Assembly (NCBI GenBank): GCA_946902985.2
Contig: OX336394.1
Location: forward strand, 275,129,496-275,193,495
Source: Meconema thalassinum
Taxonomy: Eukaryota; Arthropoda; Insecta; Orthoptera; Tettigoniidae
Direction: 5' to 3'
Length of the DNA stretch: 64,000 nt
This document shows, in pieces, positions 12,001 to 23,451 of the stretch. The first letter of the stretch is position 1, and the number at the start of each line of letters is the position of its first letter. Below the pieces are notes generated by a model that was not told the origin of the DNA, did no database searches, and saw nothing but the letters and a program-made list of their open reading frames with translations. The position numbers and the translations under genes were made by a program.

Positions 12001-12657
12001 GTGGTGCCTTGGTACCTTCAATTAATTGAGAGCCGATTGCCATGATTGCTGAGGGATGGCATGTTGTTAAGTGACGCTGCGTCCACTTAATTCATTCCTT
12101 AGAATGTGAAAACAGGAATTATTTTGGCTGGGAACAAGCTAGAAATTTTAACAGAACATCGAATTGTGATGTTCATATTAGTAATTACTCATCACATTGT
12201 AAACTAACAATTTAAATTGAAGCATCGTCTGTCGGTTTAAGCTCTAACAGTCTTACCTGGTCAAACACTACAATTATTCCAAAGAGCATAGGAATGTCAC
12301 ATGCTATAGCAACGACATGGGTAACTAAATCTACATAGATCATCGATGAGAGATGGCAATCATGTGATCCTTATTGCCATCTGGTATCTGTTCCGGTTGG
12401 TCACGTGAGTGATGTGATCACTCACCATTCGTGGCAGTAGCCAGTGCACAGGTTACTGTCACCATGCACGACATAACATCTAGTGGAGGTGTTAGCCATT
12501 CTGCTGGTCAGAGTGGAAGCATTTACTACAACTTCGTGAGATGTCCAGCTGTAACGGTCCGGAAAGGCTGTATTGGAGAGCTGGTTCCATCCTGCTTGCA
12601 GCTATCGTCGGGGATCATAATCTGACCCCTCCTAGTGGTGGAATCGCAGGGGGAGAT
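9057..12657 (+). other. Internal region of LARD copy A, non-coding
   Basis: G+T-rich on the plus strand with no long open frame. It aligns in blocks with 58368-62744. The best conserved block (about 10270-10490 against 59950-60170) is more than 90% identical by eye and contains GATACCAACCTAGCGG; it may hold packaging or dimerisation signals. A short perfect hairpin (9-bp arms GTGAGTGAT/ATCACTCAC) lies near 12404-12424. It ends in the purine tract at 12646-12657. Confidence 0.7.
10770..11330 (+). repeat. Two diverged modules of about 270 bp in LARD internal region
   Basis: Each module runs through GGCGTAAGCAGG or GGCATATGCAGGTGG, then CACGTGGCAGGTG, and ends CCTACGGACGGT (about 11013 and 11302). 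The second LARD copy has at least three modules (60340-61400). After the array, three short repeats of GTGACCCA-type sequence occur at 11344-11450. Confidence 0.65.
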
Positions 12658-14227
12658 TGAGCCGATTGGTTTCGACTCACAATACTTCGCCGCCGCCGCC
12701 CCCCTTATGCCCCGGCGCCCCCATGTGACCCCCCCCCCTTCTTCTGTCGGCGCCCCTGGTCATAAATTGTGAATCATTTCAGGAAACAGGAAGAAAGACA
12801 GAAACAATTTAAAATACCATTACATTTTAATGGAAAATATATTAGCAAAGTATTCCGGTCTACATTGATAGAATGTAGCCATTGTTGACTGTTTTGTGCA
12901 TTGTTGAGATTTCTAAATTTGGCGCTCTCTAATTAAATTAATATAAGACTGGTTAGCCAATCAGTGGTTGACACATCTGTGCTGATTGTGTCGCCAAACT
13001 AACTCTAGTTCTGAAACTTGATTCGGCCATAAGGGTCTTAGAGACAAATTAAATCATGAGGTTGGCAATGTATGTTGTGCCGGCCGATCTTCAGTTGTTT
13101 ACTGGTTCAAAAAGGAGATCTGCACATGCGCAAGATGGCTGCCAGATTGTTATGAAGCCAAGCTTGGAGAACAGACTTCTCAATGTGATTCTGTAGAGGC
13201 AAGACGTTCTGGGGTGGCCTGTCTCGGAGCCACTGCCGAAATCATTTAAAACTACATCATGTGAAATTCTATAAAGGACGTGAGTGGCAGCTTCGGGCCA
13301 TATTCTTTAGGCCATACATAAGGTAAAACTGTTATTTATTAAAATGTGGAAACTCGTTGCTGACCGGCATAAGATTGCAGCATTCCGGACAAATTTTGAT
13401 ATTTCTTAGCTTAGCTTGTTGAGGGCAAGTGGCGTTTGTCCCTCGCGCTGCACAGTTATGATATAAACTTTAGTTTCATTTGGCTTGTTACGAGCATTTC
13501 TTGTTTAAGATATTTTGTTTATTTATGTGTGCAATTTCTTTCTTAATTATTTAAAGTGGGCCCATGATGTTTTATTTATTCATTTTCTGTAATGTTTGTT
13601 AGGGAACAAGCCTCTTAAAATGTAGGGTGCAGCGCATGCGTAGGTTAAGGGATCTGAAGATTGAACATTCCCGTTAAAATTTGATAATTCTGATTTCGAT
13701 CCTTTGGTAACAAGAAAATAATAACTTAACGTTTTAAAATGTGATTGTCAGGATTTTGGTTATGGGAACCAGATAGTTTAAAAATGACAAACGGCCCTTT
13801 GTCTTTCGTTTGTCATAGATGGCATAAGCTTGGTTGGTTAAAATGGCCGCAGAAGCACAGCATCCATGCTGTTTATAAATGCATCTTGAAATGGAATTTG
13901 AAAAAATGTTATGAAGCATCTCTTGGTTGTTAAAGTTATTCTAGTTTCAGCTATTATTTGAAAAGTGTTTTAAAGGAAAGAAATATTCATTAGTGAAATG
14001 CAGTCACAAAATGTGGCCAGTTGATAAATGCGGCGTTGCCATTAATATTGGGATAAATGTTTGGCCTCCCCTCTCTGAAACGCAGGAGTGTATTTAAGTG
14101 TTCCCTCCCTTGGCCTTTCGGCATTGTACTTCAATTCCCTTGGAAATATATATTTATTTTTAACCACTGCTGTTCGAGTCCATGTTTTAATTTAGCGCAT
14201 AGAATAGTACTAGGTTAATTGTCTTCA
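12658..14227 (+). repeat. 3' LTR of LARD copy A
   Basis: Starts TGAGCCGATTGG directly after the polypurine tract. It is nearly identical to 7488-9056 until about 14090; the last 130 bp hold about as many differences as the preceding 1.4 kb. It is followed by sequence that resembles the post-LTR start of LARD copy B. Confidence 0.85.
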
Positions 14228-16236
14228 GGCCACTTTGGCCTCGGGTAACCAAACCCAGCCTTCCACTCAAATTTATCGGTGCAGTCTTCACCAATATTTC
14301 ATCATACTTATTAGACATCCTATGTCTTCACCAATTACTTTACTCTTATTTCGGATTCATTGATCCAGTCGCCCTCGGTTTTGGTACGACTTTAAATAGT
14401 TCATTACCACCGATATAACCACAATAACAATGTTGGAGGTATTTATCCCCCGTCACGACTCATATAATACTCTTATAACGTTAATTTACAAAAGTGTGGA
14501 TTCCTAATTGATACACGTTTGAAATGCTGGTAATAAAGATTATGTGTACAAAAACACATCCTGACAACGCTTTAAATAAACATGAAGGCTTCTGATACAA
14601 GCTAAAAGTGTGTGTGAGCATTTATAAAACTGCCTCTTCCCTGAATAAGGTCGAACCTGCGTTCATTTGGTTACAAAATACAGATGCATTCATTGCCTGT
14701 GTGGCTTCTCTTAAAGAAATAAACCTGTTTTCAAGTATTGATCTGGCCTACAAATGTGAATAACAGAACTCTGCATTCCACTTGTAATAATGTCAAGAAT
14801 CTCACAGCTTTCTAAACAAAGTATAGATCCACTGCCTAGGATCGAGTGTGCTGTGTAGTGAACTTGGCTCGTAACCTTGGCCTCGATTTAACATTTGTCA
14901 AACTAGTTTATTTGTAATCAGCCTGACAAAATAAAAGTTGATAATAACTGTTTTGAAATTATACGAAATGAGCATTGAAAATCCAGCCTTCCTGGCGTCT
15001 ATAAATGTTTAATAAAACTATTACTTTCCACACGCGTCTTATAATTAACTACCTGCATTGTGCACTAAATTAATGAAACCAAATTAAACTAATCTACTGT
15101 TTCCAACTCTTACAATATGCTATAAATATTTGATCTGACTTACAGATGCAGCGTCACTTGGTTCGATTCCCGCCATGAGATGTTATATGCGGTCTCGTGT
15201 ATGGCTTTAGATTACCATCTCATTGTGTCTGGGCATTTTCCGTCGCCAATTCCCCACGCATGATTTAGAAATCACATGCCATCGCCTGGTTGGGGTTGTA
15301 TTTGAAGATCTGCTGGTTTATCATGATTGTAATGTTAGCGTTGGTAATAACGTAGCACATAATTAAAGAAATCTTTCGCTCACTGCAGCTAATATGCGGT
15401 AAAAATTGCCCATTTTCACTCCGCCACTGGCTCTAGCCTTTGTCGCTTGTGCTACACTCACTCGTGACTTGCACTGATATTTACACAAAAATATTAACAC
15501 AAAATTAAATCAAAAATACTGCCCATCCGGCAAATAAAGATTGTTCTCGTAGATTTTGTACAGTTATACAGTTAATTAAGTACACAGTTTATATAACACT
15601 GACGTGTGTGTGTGCGAGTGAGACCATGTGGTCGTAAAGTTTACTTCACACAAGTTCGTCATTTCACCTCGGATAATGAAAATATTTCACAGTTTATGTA
15701 ACGATGAATGTCTGCAGTCTTTAAATTATTAAATAATGCCATGAAGGCTATCCATAAGAAAAATATCCACAGATTTTTCATGCCACATGGTTTCCTTCAC
15801 GGACGTACTTTCACATGTGCTCCAACATGCACATCGGTGTTGTCTCATCCAAAGACAAATAGGAACTGGTGTTACGAAATATGGCGTGCTCTCAGGATAT
15901 GAGCTGGCCGCGTAAATTGATAGTTTCCTTGGTTTACGAAGTATGCTGTACTTCAAATTTGCATAATTACTTGGTTATAATATTAATTGATTTTTGGAAT
16001 GTCCAAAATATGTAAAAATATGATCCTAAGCGATATTACTTCAGCTTCTTTCCGCCGATCGCAGGGTATGTTCAGTTACTTTCCAGCATAAGTTTTAGTC
16101 TCTCTTATCTGAGCAAACATGCGTCAACGGGCGCATACATCTCCACGTCAAGTAAATATAAATTGTGGAAGTCAATTTTTATTTCATCCAATTCAATCTT
16201 GAAAATACAATTTTAAATTTGTAGCATTAAAAATAC
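14228..16236 (+). other. Gene-free stretch with a LARD internal-start fragment
   Basis: The first 75 bp (CCACTTTGGCC, then ACCAAACCCAGCC) match the sequence just after the left LTR of LARD copy B at 58368-58440. The rest is A+T-rich with no supported gene, apart from the SINE fragment at about 15150. It should contain the 3' untranslated part and 3' LTR of the minus-strand gypsy element, but no LTR edge could be identified. Confidence 0.5.
15150..15312 (+). mobile_element. tRNA-derived SINE fragment
   Basis: A B-box-like GGTTCGATTCCCG at about 15160-15172 is followed by a SINE-like body with CATCTCATTGTGTCTGGGC. No A box is recognisable upstream, so the head is missing or decayed. It is distinct from the SINE family at 23943 and 40284. 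Confidence 0.45.
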
Positions 16237-17205
16237 CTATCCTTTCACCGGTCGAAGATCACTTGCAGCATAACTGCCATTGTTGTATACTGTTGTTATC
16301 CGGTGTGGACCGTAAAATGAAGAAATGAACTTGTGGTACACCCGTTCGAGGGGATTAGAAATTCCGGGTCTCCTGATAAGTACCATATCATTCACATGGA
16401 GTGGTCCATGAAAACGTTGCCTCTGGACTCTTTGTAAGCGCTTCTGTGCTTGTCTCATCATACGTTCACGGGCTTCTGTTATCTTAGTGGCATGTGCGGG
16501 TTGGATGATGGGTGGTAATGTATCAATGGTATTCCATGCTCTTTGAGGTCTTCTGTTGAAGTGTAGCTCAGCTGGAGTGTATCCAGTGCTCTCGTGCTGA
16601 GTGTTATTGATACATTGAGCAGCGACAATTAGGACCTCTGCCCATCTCCAGTGTTGATTAGAACAATATTGGCGGCAAAATTTTGACAGTTCAGCCATAT
16701 ATCTCTCCGCCGGATTGCTCTCGGGGTGTCTGATAGAAGATAAGACATGCCCTATGTCTAATCGTTGCATGGCTTCCAAAAATTCCAAAGAAGTGAATTG
16801 TGAGCCATGATCTGTGAGCAAAAATTGAGGTCTTCCAGCCTCCGGTATGACCTGTCTCTCAATTCTGCTAATGATCTGTTTAGCTGTCGCTTTCTGGATA
16901 GGATGTAGCATTAAATATTTAGTGAACACATCCAGTGCCTCTACCACATATCGATTGCCTCGCCTAGACTTCGGAATTGGGCCAAACATATCTAGAGCGT
17001 AGAGTTCTCTTGGTTCAGTCGGAAGTATAGGTCTTGGCATCTCCTTAAGCAATTGAGTGTTATATTTGTTCATCTGGCATAGATCACAGACTCTTAAACC
17101 ATCCCTGACAGAGCTTCCCATGTCGTTCCATACAAATGTTTCCCTGATGGCTGCTAGAGTTTTATCAGTACCAGAATGTCCTGTAGTTAAGTGTGATAAC
17201 TCCAC
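16237..17205 (-). pseudogene. Integrase of the minus-strand gypsy element
   Basis: The frame holds an HHCC zinc-binding start (HLTTGHSGT ... CDLCQ), then the DDE core: Asp in LYALDMFGP, Asp in FLLTDHGSQF and Glu in SNPAERYM, so all three acidic residues are kept. The C-terminal part has PLHVNDMVLIRR and the FYGPHRI segment of gypsy integrases, ending in DLRPVKG. It is in the same frame as the RNase H segment upstream and is separated from it by a single TGA, so it was part of one Pol polyprotein. Integrase inserts the cDNA into host DNA in the nucleus. Confidence 0.9.
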
Positions 17206-17238
17206 GATTAGCCTCTGGTAACTCGGTGGTACAATTGC

Positions 17239-18042
17239 TCATAGTTGAGTATGATCTTCATCAACGAATTTGTAGAGTAACCCTTGATAGATCAGGTAAT
17301 CATCAGCAATCCTGGAAGTTCTCACATAATCAGGACCTTGAGCATCCATCCTCCTTTGCAGAAATCGGATAATATCCCTGAGTTCACGATCACGTTTCTG
17401 TCCTTCAGCAAGGTGTCCCAATCTTCTCAAGTGTTCAGCACATTCTCCCACGATGTGTATGGAGTTAACATGTGGTTCCGGATTATGGCTGAGAACATCG
17501 GCTAAAATATTCTCCTTACCAGGACGATGAACAATTGTAAGGTCAAATTGTTGAATAAACAATGTCCAGCGCGTAATACGGTCATTCGCCAGTCTTGTCC
17601 ACAGAAGAAAGGTGAGTGCGTGGTGGTCAGTTCTCACGATAATTCGTTGACCCCACAACATCTTCCTCCAATATTCAAGGGCATATACCACAGACAAAGC
17701 CTCCAGTTCAGTGGTGAAGTAGTTCTTTTCATGTGGACGTAACCTCCTGCTGAGAATAGCTATGTAATGACGATTGTGATTTGAGTCTTCCTGCAGCAGA
17801 ATAGCTCCAATACCAATAATGGATGCGTCTGTTTCAAGAATAAAGTTACGGGAGTAGTCTGGATATTCCAGTGTGACACTATTGCTCATCATGTTCTTGG
17901 CCTTTTCAAAAGCGGCGTCACATTCTTCATTCCAGGCCCATTTGGTATTCTTTCGGAGTAAATTTTGAAGTGGAGCAACCGTCTCGGAGTATGCGGGATA
18001 ATGTGAGCTAAAAAATTGCAAAATACCAAGGAAGTGCCTCAC
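17239..18042 (-). pseudogene. RT connection and RNase H of the minus-strand gypsy element
   Basis: The frame begins inside the RT thumb (RHFLGILQFFSSHYPAYSE). RNase H follows with Asp in FILETDASIIGIGAILLQE, Glu in TTELEALSVVYALE and the RTDHHALTFLL motif, and then the typical VHRPGKENILADVLS (the usual D-x-L-S-R is D-V-L-S-H). It ends at a TGA at 17239-17241. A frameshift near 18160, next to an A-run on the coding strand, separates it from the RT frame. RNase H degrades the RNA strand during reverse transcription. Confidence 0.9.
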
Positions 18043-18047
18043 GTGCT

Positions 18048-19406
18048 TTATTTTCGTTGGTTTAGGAAACTGTGAAATCGCCTGGATTTTAGCGGGGTTA
18101 GGACGGTATCCCTCACCATCAATGATGTGCCCAACAAATTTAATTTCAGGTCGAAAAAAAATTTAACTTTGAAGTTTTCAGCGCGAAGATTGTCAAAGAC
18201 AAGACGTAAGGTGTTAATGTGCTCAACTTTTGTCTCGGACGCTATGATAATATCAACCACATAAAATATTATTTTTTCCTTTACCTCACGAGTCAAGTTA
18301 GCATCCAATGCCCTTATCAAAGCTGCGCCTGCAGTCTTGATTCCAAATGGTAATTTGCAGAATACGTAGGTCGTCTGTCCGAAAAGAAATCCAGTATATT
18401 TCCTGGTAGCTTCAGAGATTTTTATATGGTGATAAGATGAAACTAAATCAATGGAAGTGAACAGCTCCTTTCTCTTAAATCTCCTCAGGATGTCCTGAAT
18501 CCTTGGAGGTCGGTCGTGTTCTGGAGCGAGCCTATCATTTGAGGAACGTGCGTCTAAGCACAGCCGTAGGCTTCCGTCAGTCTTTAACACAGTTACTAGT
18601 GGGTTAAGGTAAGAGGTAGGCATTTTCTTTATAATTCCAGCCTTTTCCATCACAAGAATCTTCCTCGTAGCTTCCTCTAAATGTTTCTCGGAAATAGGGT
18701 AAATCTTGTGTTGATACGGTGAATCATCCTGCACCAACAGGTCGTATTCAAAATTAGCGATTTCCCCAGGTGTAGTATCGAAAACATCTTGGTATTCAGT
18801 TAAGAATTGGTCTAGCTGTGGCTTTAAATGTGATGGTACGTCTGCATGCACCGCCTTCTCAATCGAGCAGTTATTAATGAGTGACATCTCTTCCAAAACC
18901 TCGGTCATTGTATACATGAGCATATTATTCCCATGACCAGCTGCTCCCAATGGAATAGCACTTGAATCACAAAATTGTACTGTGTTGGATTTCAAGTATC
19001 GGCGTATAAAATCCGCTCCTAAAATAGCCAGGTGACAAACATTATTCATGACCAGGAACTCGTGCCTATATTCATGGCCTCCTATGTTCAATAAGCAAGA
19101 AAATTGTACTCGGCACTTCACCGTGCGGTCTGGTATTATACCACGTACTTTTATGTTCGAGACTGGTAATTCACATAAGTCTCCTGCATTCTTTAATTCA
19201 CAATAAAGTTCTCCAGAAACTACACTAACCATAGCTCCGGTGTCAACAAGCATATTTACGGGCAAGTCATTAATGCGGGCCGCGATGACAGGCAACTCCG
19301 TCAGTCGCGAACCATCTGTAGTCTTTCTTTCATCTAGGAGGTCCTCTGCTACGGGTTCCCACTGTAGCACATCCGCTACCACAGGGTGGTCTTCCGTGCT
19401 TAGCAC
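18048..19406 (-). pseudogene. Protease and reverse transcriptase of the minus-strand gypsy element
   Basis: The retropepsin active site is NMLVDTGAMVSVV near residue 55, and an ILGAD flap-side motif follows. RT fingers and palm follow: KAGIIKKMPTSYLNP, RLCLDARSSND, ELFTSIDLVSSYHHI, and LPFGIKTAG in place of the usual FGL-N box. The catalytic box reads FYVVDIIIAS (18252-18263), where family members have Y-V/I-D-D, so the first catalytic Asp is Val and the enzyme is predicted dead. The frame overlaps the gag tail and lies in its -1 frame with no ATG, which suggests expression by ribosomal frameshifting. After FKVKF the frame runs off into unrelated residues because of an indel. Confidence 0.9.
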
Positions 19407-21296
19407 TCCTGTCGAGAAATTGGTGTTTTTTCTTCTTTTGAAGCCCCTGAAGACGGGCGTTCATCACGCTCCTCTTCACTTACATCAGGTACTCTTTCCT
19501 CTTCAGACTTTCTGCCTGAATCCCTCTCCCCTCTATTTCTTCTATCTCGAATGTACTGGCGACTTTCATTAGCCTTACCTCGCCAATCATTATCGTATTG
19601 GAAACGAGGGTCATTTTCTCTTCGGTAACCGCCACTGTGTCTATAATCTCCCCTGGGATTGTCAATGTCCCGGTTATTTCGATCATCACGATCACATGGC
19701 TGTCCTCTGTAAACACGGTTGAAATTATTGTTGTTATTGTTATTGTTGTTACTACGACGATTGTTGTCGTAATTGTTAGCTCTGTTTTGATTTCTGTTCT
19801 TGTAATTTTTGTTGATTGTGTCAAATCGACGATTCCTTGCATAAGGTGTATTGTCTTTACGGTAATCACGGAAATCTCTCCTTCTATCCGGTCCCTCGTG
19901 ATTTTGACGATTGTTTGTTCGACGATTTTCTGTAGTTTGTACAGTCTGACTAGTCCTGACCACTGAAGTTATATTTACATCATGTGCGCTCCTGTGTTTA
20001 GGTGCAGGTGCAAATTGTTCGTGGCTGCTATCCAGCTTTCTAAGAACTTCGTCACATTTCATGAATGTATTTGCATCTGACGCTATGAGTAACCTTTGTA
20101 CTTCCGTAGGGTATTGTTTTCTAATGGTTTGGACAAGTTCTAATTCGGACAAAGGGGGGTTCCTAACATTGCAATTTCGAAAGCTGACTTGCGAAGTAGG
20201 TAGCGTACTTAGTTGTTTGAGTACTAGCGTACCTCTTATTGTACATTTCCGCCCTTATATTTTGCTGACGTTCTAAAGACCAATAAGTCTTAAGGAATGC
20301 TTCTTTAAATTCCTGATAGTTGTGGAATGAGTATCTTAATCCCTTGAACCAGGTTAACGGGCTGTTCTCTAGGTATTTTTCGACAGTCCGTAACTCCCTG
20401 TCTGGTGTTACCATAGTTTCTCTCATATATGACTCCAAGTTTCTCAGAAAATCTACCGGTGTAACGGAATTGGAATTATTGAAATTAGCCGGTCGATCTT
20501 CATGGCTTCTCAAATACACAATATTCGAGTACTGAGTTTGACCATAGTTCGGCGTGACATTAAAGTTAGGTCTCAGCCCATAATTTGGCGTTATGTTAGC
20601 ATTCGGTGTCACAAATTGTGATGTTGTCCTAAATGGATTATAACCTTGGTTTTCCATTGGAACATTCGGTTTCACTATGTTAGTCGCAGTGTTTGTAGAT
20701 GGTACACCCTCTCTATTAGGTTTTAATAGACGATTGATGCGTTCATCCAGTTCGGCGTATTCTAACACTTTCTCAGGTTGCTTGTTAATTATAGCATTCA
20801 TCTGTAATTCTATCCACTCAATTTTTCTTTCAATGCGACTATCGAATTCTTTTAGTTTTCCATCCTGTTCCTCAAGGTATGCATCTAATGTTTTTGCTAC
20901 ATATTGGTTGGATCTGTGATTGTTCTCACGAGTTTCCTCTCGAATCGCTTCAATGTCTGTAGCTAAATTATGTTTTATTTTGCTGACTTCATCCTCCACC
21001 TTCTCTACCTTGCTTGCTATACGCTTAGTGTTTACGTGTACGGCAACTGCTATGCCTCTTGTTAGTCTTAATCCAGTGTTGACTATAGCCACATCAGCTT
21101 TTAACACATCCACGTACGTGTTAACTTCTTCCATACGCTGTTCCACGGTGTTAATTCTAGTACTGAGCCCGTCAGAGGAGCTGCCAGGACAGCCATCAAC
21201 CGAAATGACTTCCCTAACATCTCATCCGCCGGACCTAAATGCCAAGAGGATCAGGTGAACTTCCAAACAGGCCAAAGCGGCACGAGAATCCATCAT
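19400..21296 (-). pseudogene. Gag of the minus-strand gypsy element
   Basis: An ATG at 21294-21296 opens the frame, which meets a TGA after 24 codons and then runs in the same frame to 20163. Residues encoded at 20700-21146 are strongly heptad-like (coiled coil), followed by the retrotransposon gag segment with LRNLESYMRETMVTPDRELRTV and SPLTWFKGLRYSF. Near 20155 a shift of one base beside a C6 run moves the protein into the 19400-20152 frame, which has an Asn-rich run and an Arg/Asp-rich RNA-binding tail but no CCHC knuckle. It ends in a TAA overlapping pol. The reverse-strand open frames here are shadows of the low-complexity coding sequence. Confidence 0.85.
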
Positions 21297-21654
21297 AGTA
21301 GTGGTTTTGTGGGAGTTCTAGCGCCTCCTCCTCCTCACCCTCCTCACAAGATGGCGGCAGCCCAATATCTCTCGAACGCATGGTCGGATTTTAACAAATG
21401 AGGTGTCATTGAACTCGAGCTGATACCCCCTTTCCAATGGACAACATATTTCAACCCCAAAATAAAACTTACCCCTACTAGGGGGTGACATTTTTTTTTA
21501 GAGAATCTCTCCAAGTGCAACATGTGAGAGTTTGAATGCCAATATGGAATGAAACGTAGTTCTACACAAGAGACATGTATACGGTGGATAGCCACTATGA
21601 ATTAACATGCTTGTTTTTTGTTTTTTACGCATGCCCACTCATGGTTTTTGTAAG

Positions 21655-21905
21655 AGGGTGGGGGAGGGGTTCCCTGTGGACGGGTCCTTGTTGACAGGTC
21701 CCTGTGGATGGGACATTGTTGACGGGTCATTGTGGACGAGTCCCTGTGGACGGGTCCCTGTTGACAGGTCATTGTTGACAGGTCATTTTTGAAGGGCCAT
21801 TGTTGACGGGTCCTTGTCGACAAGTCCTTGTGGACGAGTCCCTGTTGATGGGTCCCTTTTGACTGATCCCTTTGGACCGATCCCTTTGGACTGGTCCCTA
21901 ATGCT
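21655..21905 (-). repeat. Subterminal 14-bp palindromic repeat array, copy 1 inner side
   Basis: About 16 head-to-tail units approximating GGACCNGTCCACAA; most keep the inverted half-sites GGAC and GTCC. Equivalent arrays lie at 30690-30865, 50225-50400 and 57125-57360. Open frames across it (such as 21602-22003) come from the repeat periodicity. Confidence 0.85.
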
Positions 21906-22490
21906 ATGATGAAATTAAACGTTGTTCCACATGAAACGCAAGCGAAGAGCCGATCGCTACTATGAATTAACATGTTTGTTTTTTTGTTTTTACGCATTTG
22001 CACTCGGGGTTTTTGTAAGAGAGCGGGATTTTTGAATACAGATTTATAGATGAGTTATTTTTTTTAAATTAACCAAAAGAACTAAAACTAATAGGTCATT
22101 AGCTTTTAATATCTCATGAATCAATAAGGCTAGGGACTTGTATGAGAGGTCGTTGGACTTGGGGTGACATTCTGTTTCTTAATGTATTATTCATTTTTGT
22201 CAAAAGGGCCTAACTGCACTTTTGTTAATATCTCGTTAACTAATAATCAGAGAGGGTCAAGTGAGGTGTCATGGGACTCAAAATGGTCAACCCTTTTCCA
22301 TGACCAACGAATTTACCCAAAAGACCTAAAACAGCAAGGTCATTGACCTATGATTTTATAAACTAATAATCGGAGAGGGTCAAGTGAGGTGTCATAGGAC
22401 TTAGAATGGTTATCCCTTTCCCATGACCAATGAATTTACTCCAAAAATCCAAAACAGTAAGGCCATTGACCTGAGATTTTATAAACTAAT

Positions 22491-22535
22491 ATGGGGTCGA
22501 TAACCTAGATGTTAGACCCCTTAAAACACCAATTA

Positions 22536-22576
<41 letters not shown>
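22491..22576 (+). mobile_element. Short 5'-truncated SINE fragment with (ATT)n tail
   Basis: Begins GGGTCGATAACCTAGATGTTAGA and ends in about eleven ATT repeats. It is flanked by a 12-bp target duplication TTATAAACTAAT (left ending 22490, right ending 22586). Copy 2 of the host element lacks it. Confidence 0.8.
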
Positions 22577-22579
<3 letters not shown>

Positions 22580-23451
22580 AACTAATAATCGGATATCAAC
22601 ATGTGAGGTTTCATAGGACTTAGAATGATCAACCCTATCCCATAGCCAATGAATTTACCCAAAATACCAGGGGCGGCCACTCCTTACGTGCTGAAGTGCT
22701 GCAGCACACTGCTTTATTTGAAAATAAATTATTTTAATAGTAGGCTTATTATATACAAATACAACGCTTTAAAAAAGACGTCAAGCAAAGGGTAGGAAAT
22801 ATTTATACTCCCCTCACTACGAGGTACAGAACAGATACGGTACGAGGTATCTAGGCGTGCGCTCCACTCCGTGCACGGCGTTAGCTGTGCAGATCACAGC
22901 CCAGCGAGAATTTCCAAGTTTATTGGCAGCATACGTGAATTTTGTCTTCTGCGCATGCGCGCCCAACTTTTCCCTTGTGTTCTGGATGTGCTGTTGGGAC
23001 AACAGCTAAGACCAGTCATCACAGCGATTCTTTGTTCGACCACAGAGAGGCAGCACTGGTCACAAGGAATGTGAACGAGGCCAGTGGCACTATCTGGACA
23101 CAGCAATAGGATTTATGAGGGAATCGCTCAAAGAAAATGGGGTAAAAAGCAGAGGAAGCCATCAGCTGTTCCCGCTAGAAGGTCTTTTTCAATACAGCCA
23201 ACTTAATTATTCTATAGCCACATTTTGTAAACCGATGTACTATAAAATTATAATGTTTATGTCGTCAAAATAAGGACATGATTATTGTGACGCCTAGTTC
23301 ATAAATTTTCACTATTGAAAAATAACCTGTGATTTTGCATTACGGCGTTGCTGGTTTCATTTTAATGCTTTTGGTAATACTGAGTAGTACTGTTTTTGCG
23401 CGGTCACACTAAGTGTTTCGTGAATATTTTGTAATTGCAGGTGTTATTACC

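Larger units (their letters stand above)
7488..14227 (+). mobile_element. Non-coding LTR retrotransposon (LARD type), copy A
   Basis: Two direct repeats of about 1.57 kb (7488-9056 and 12658-14227) flank 3.6 kb without any recognisable coding sequence. The repeats begin TG(T/A)GCCGATTGG and end CTTCA; a purine tract GCAGGGGGAGAT sits immediately before the second one. This is the layout of a non-autonomous LTR retrotransposon that must borrow proteins. Over roughly the first 1.4 kb the two LTRs differ at about nine positions by eye, so the insertion is recent. A second copy of the family occupies 57732-64000. No clean 5-bp target duplication was found. Confidence 0.85.
16237..21296 (-). mobile_element. 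Ty3/gypsy retrotransposon, minus strand, inactive
   Basis: Reading leftward from 21296: gag, basic Asn/Arg-rich gag tail, protease, RT, RNase H and integrase in the order typical of Ty3/gypsy. The open frames are long, so the element is younger than the OTU-gypsy copy, but it has several lesions: a TGA near the gag start, a frameshift in gag, a changed RT active site, a frameshift after RT and one TGA before integrase. No env and no LTR were identified. The FLYWCH element abuts at 21297, immediately upstream of the gag ATG, and has replaced or displaced the 5' LTR. Confidence 0.9.

Noticed and set aside
19598..19966. Val/Ile/Ser-rich plus-strand frame
   Set aside because: Antisense shadow of the Asn/Arg-rich gag tail of the minus-strand gypsy element.
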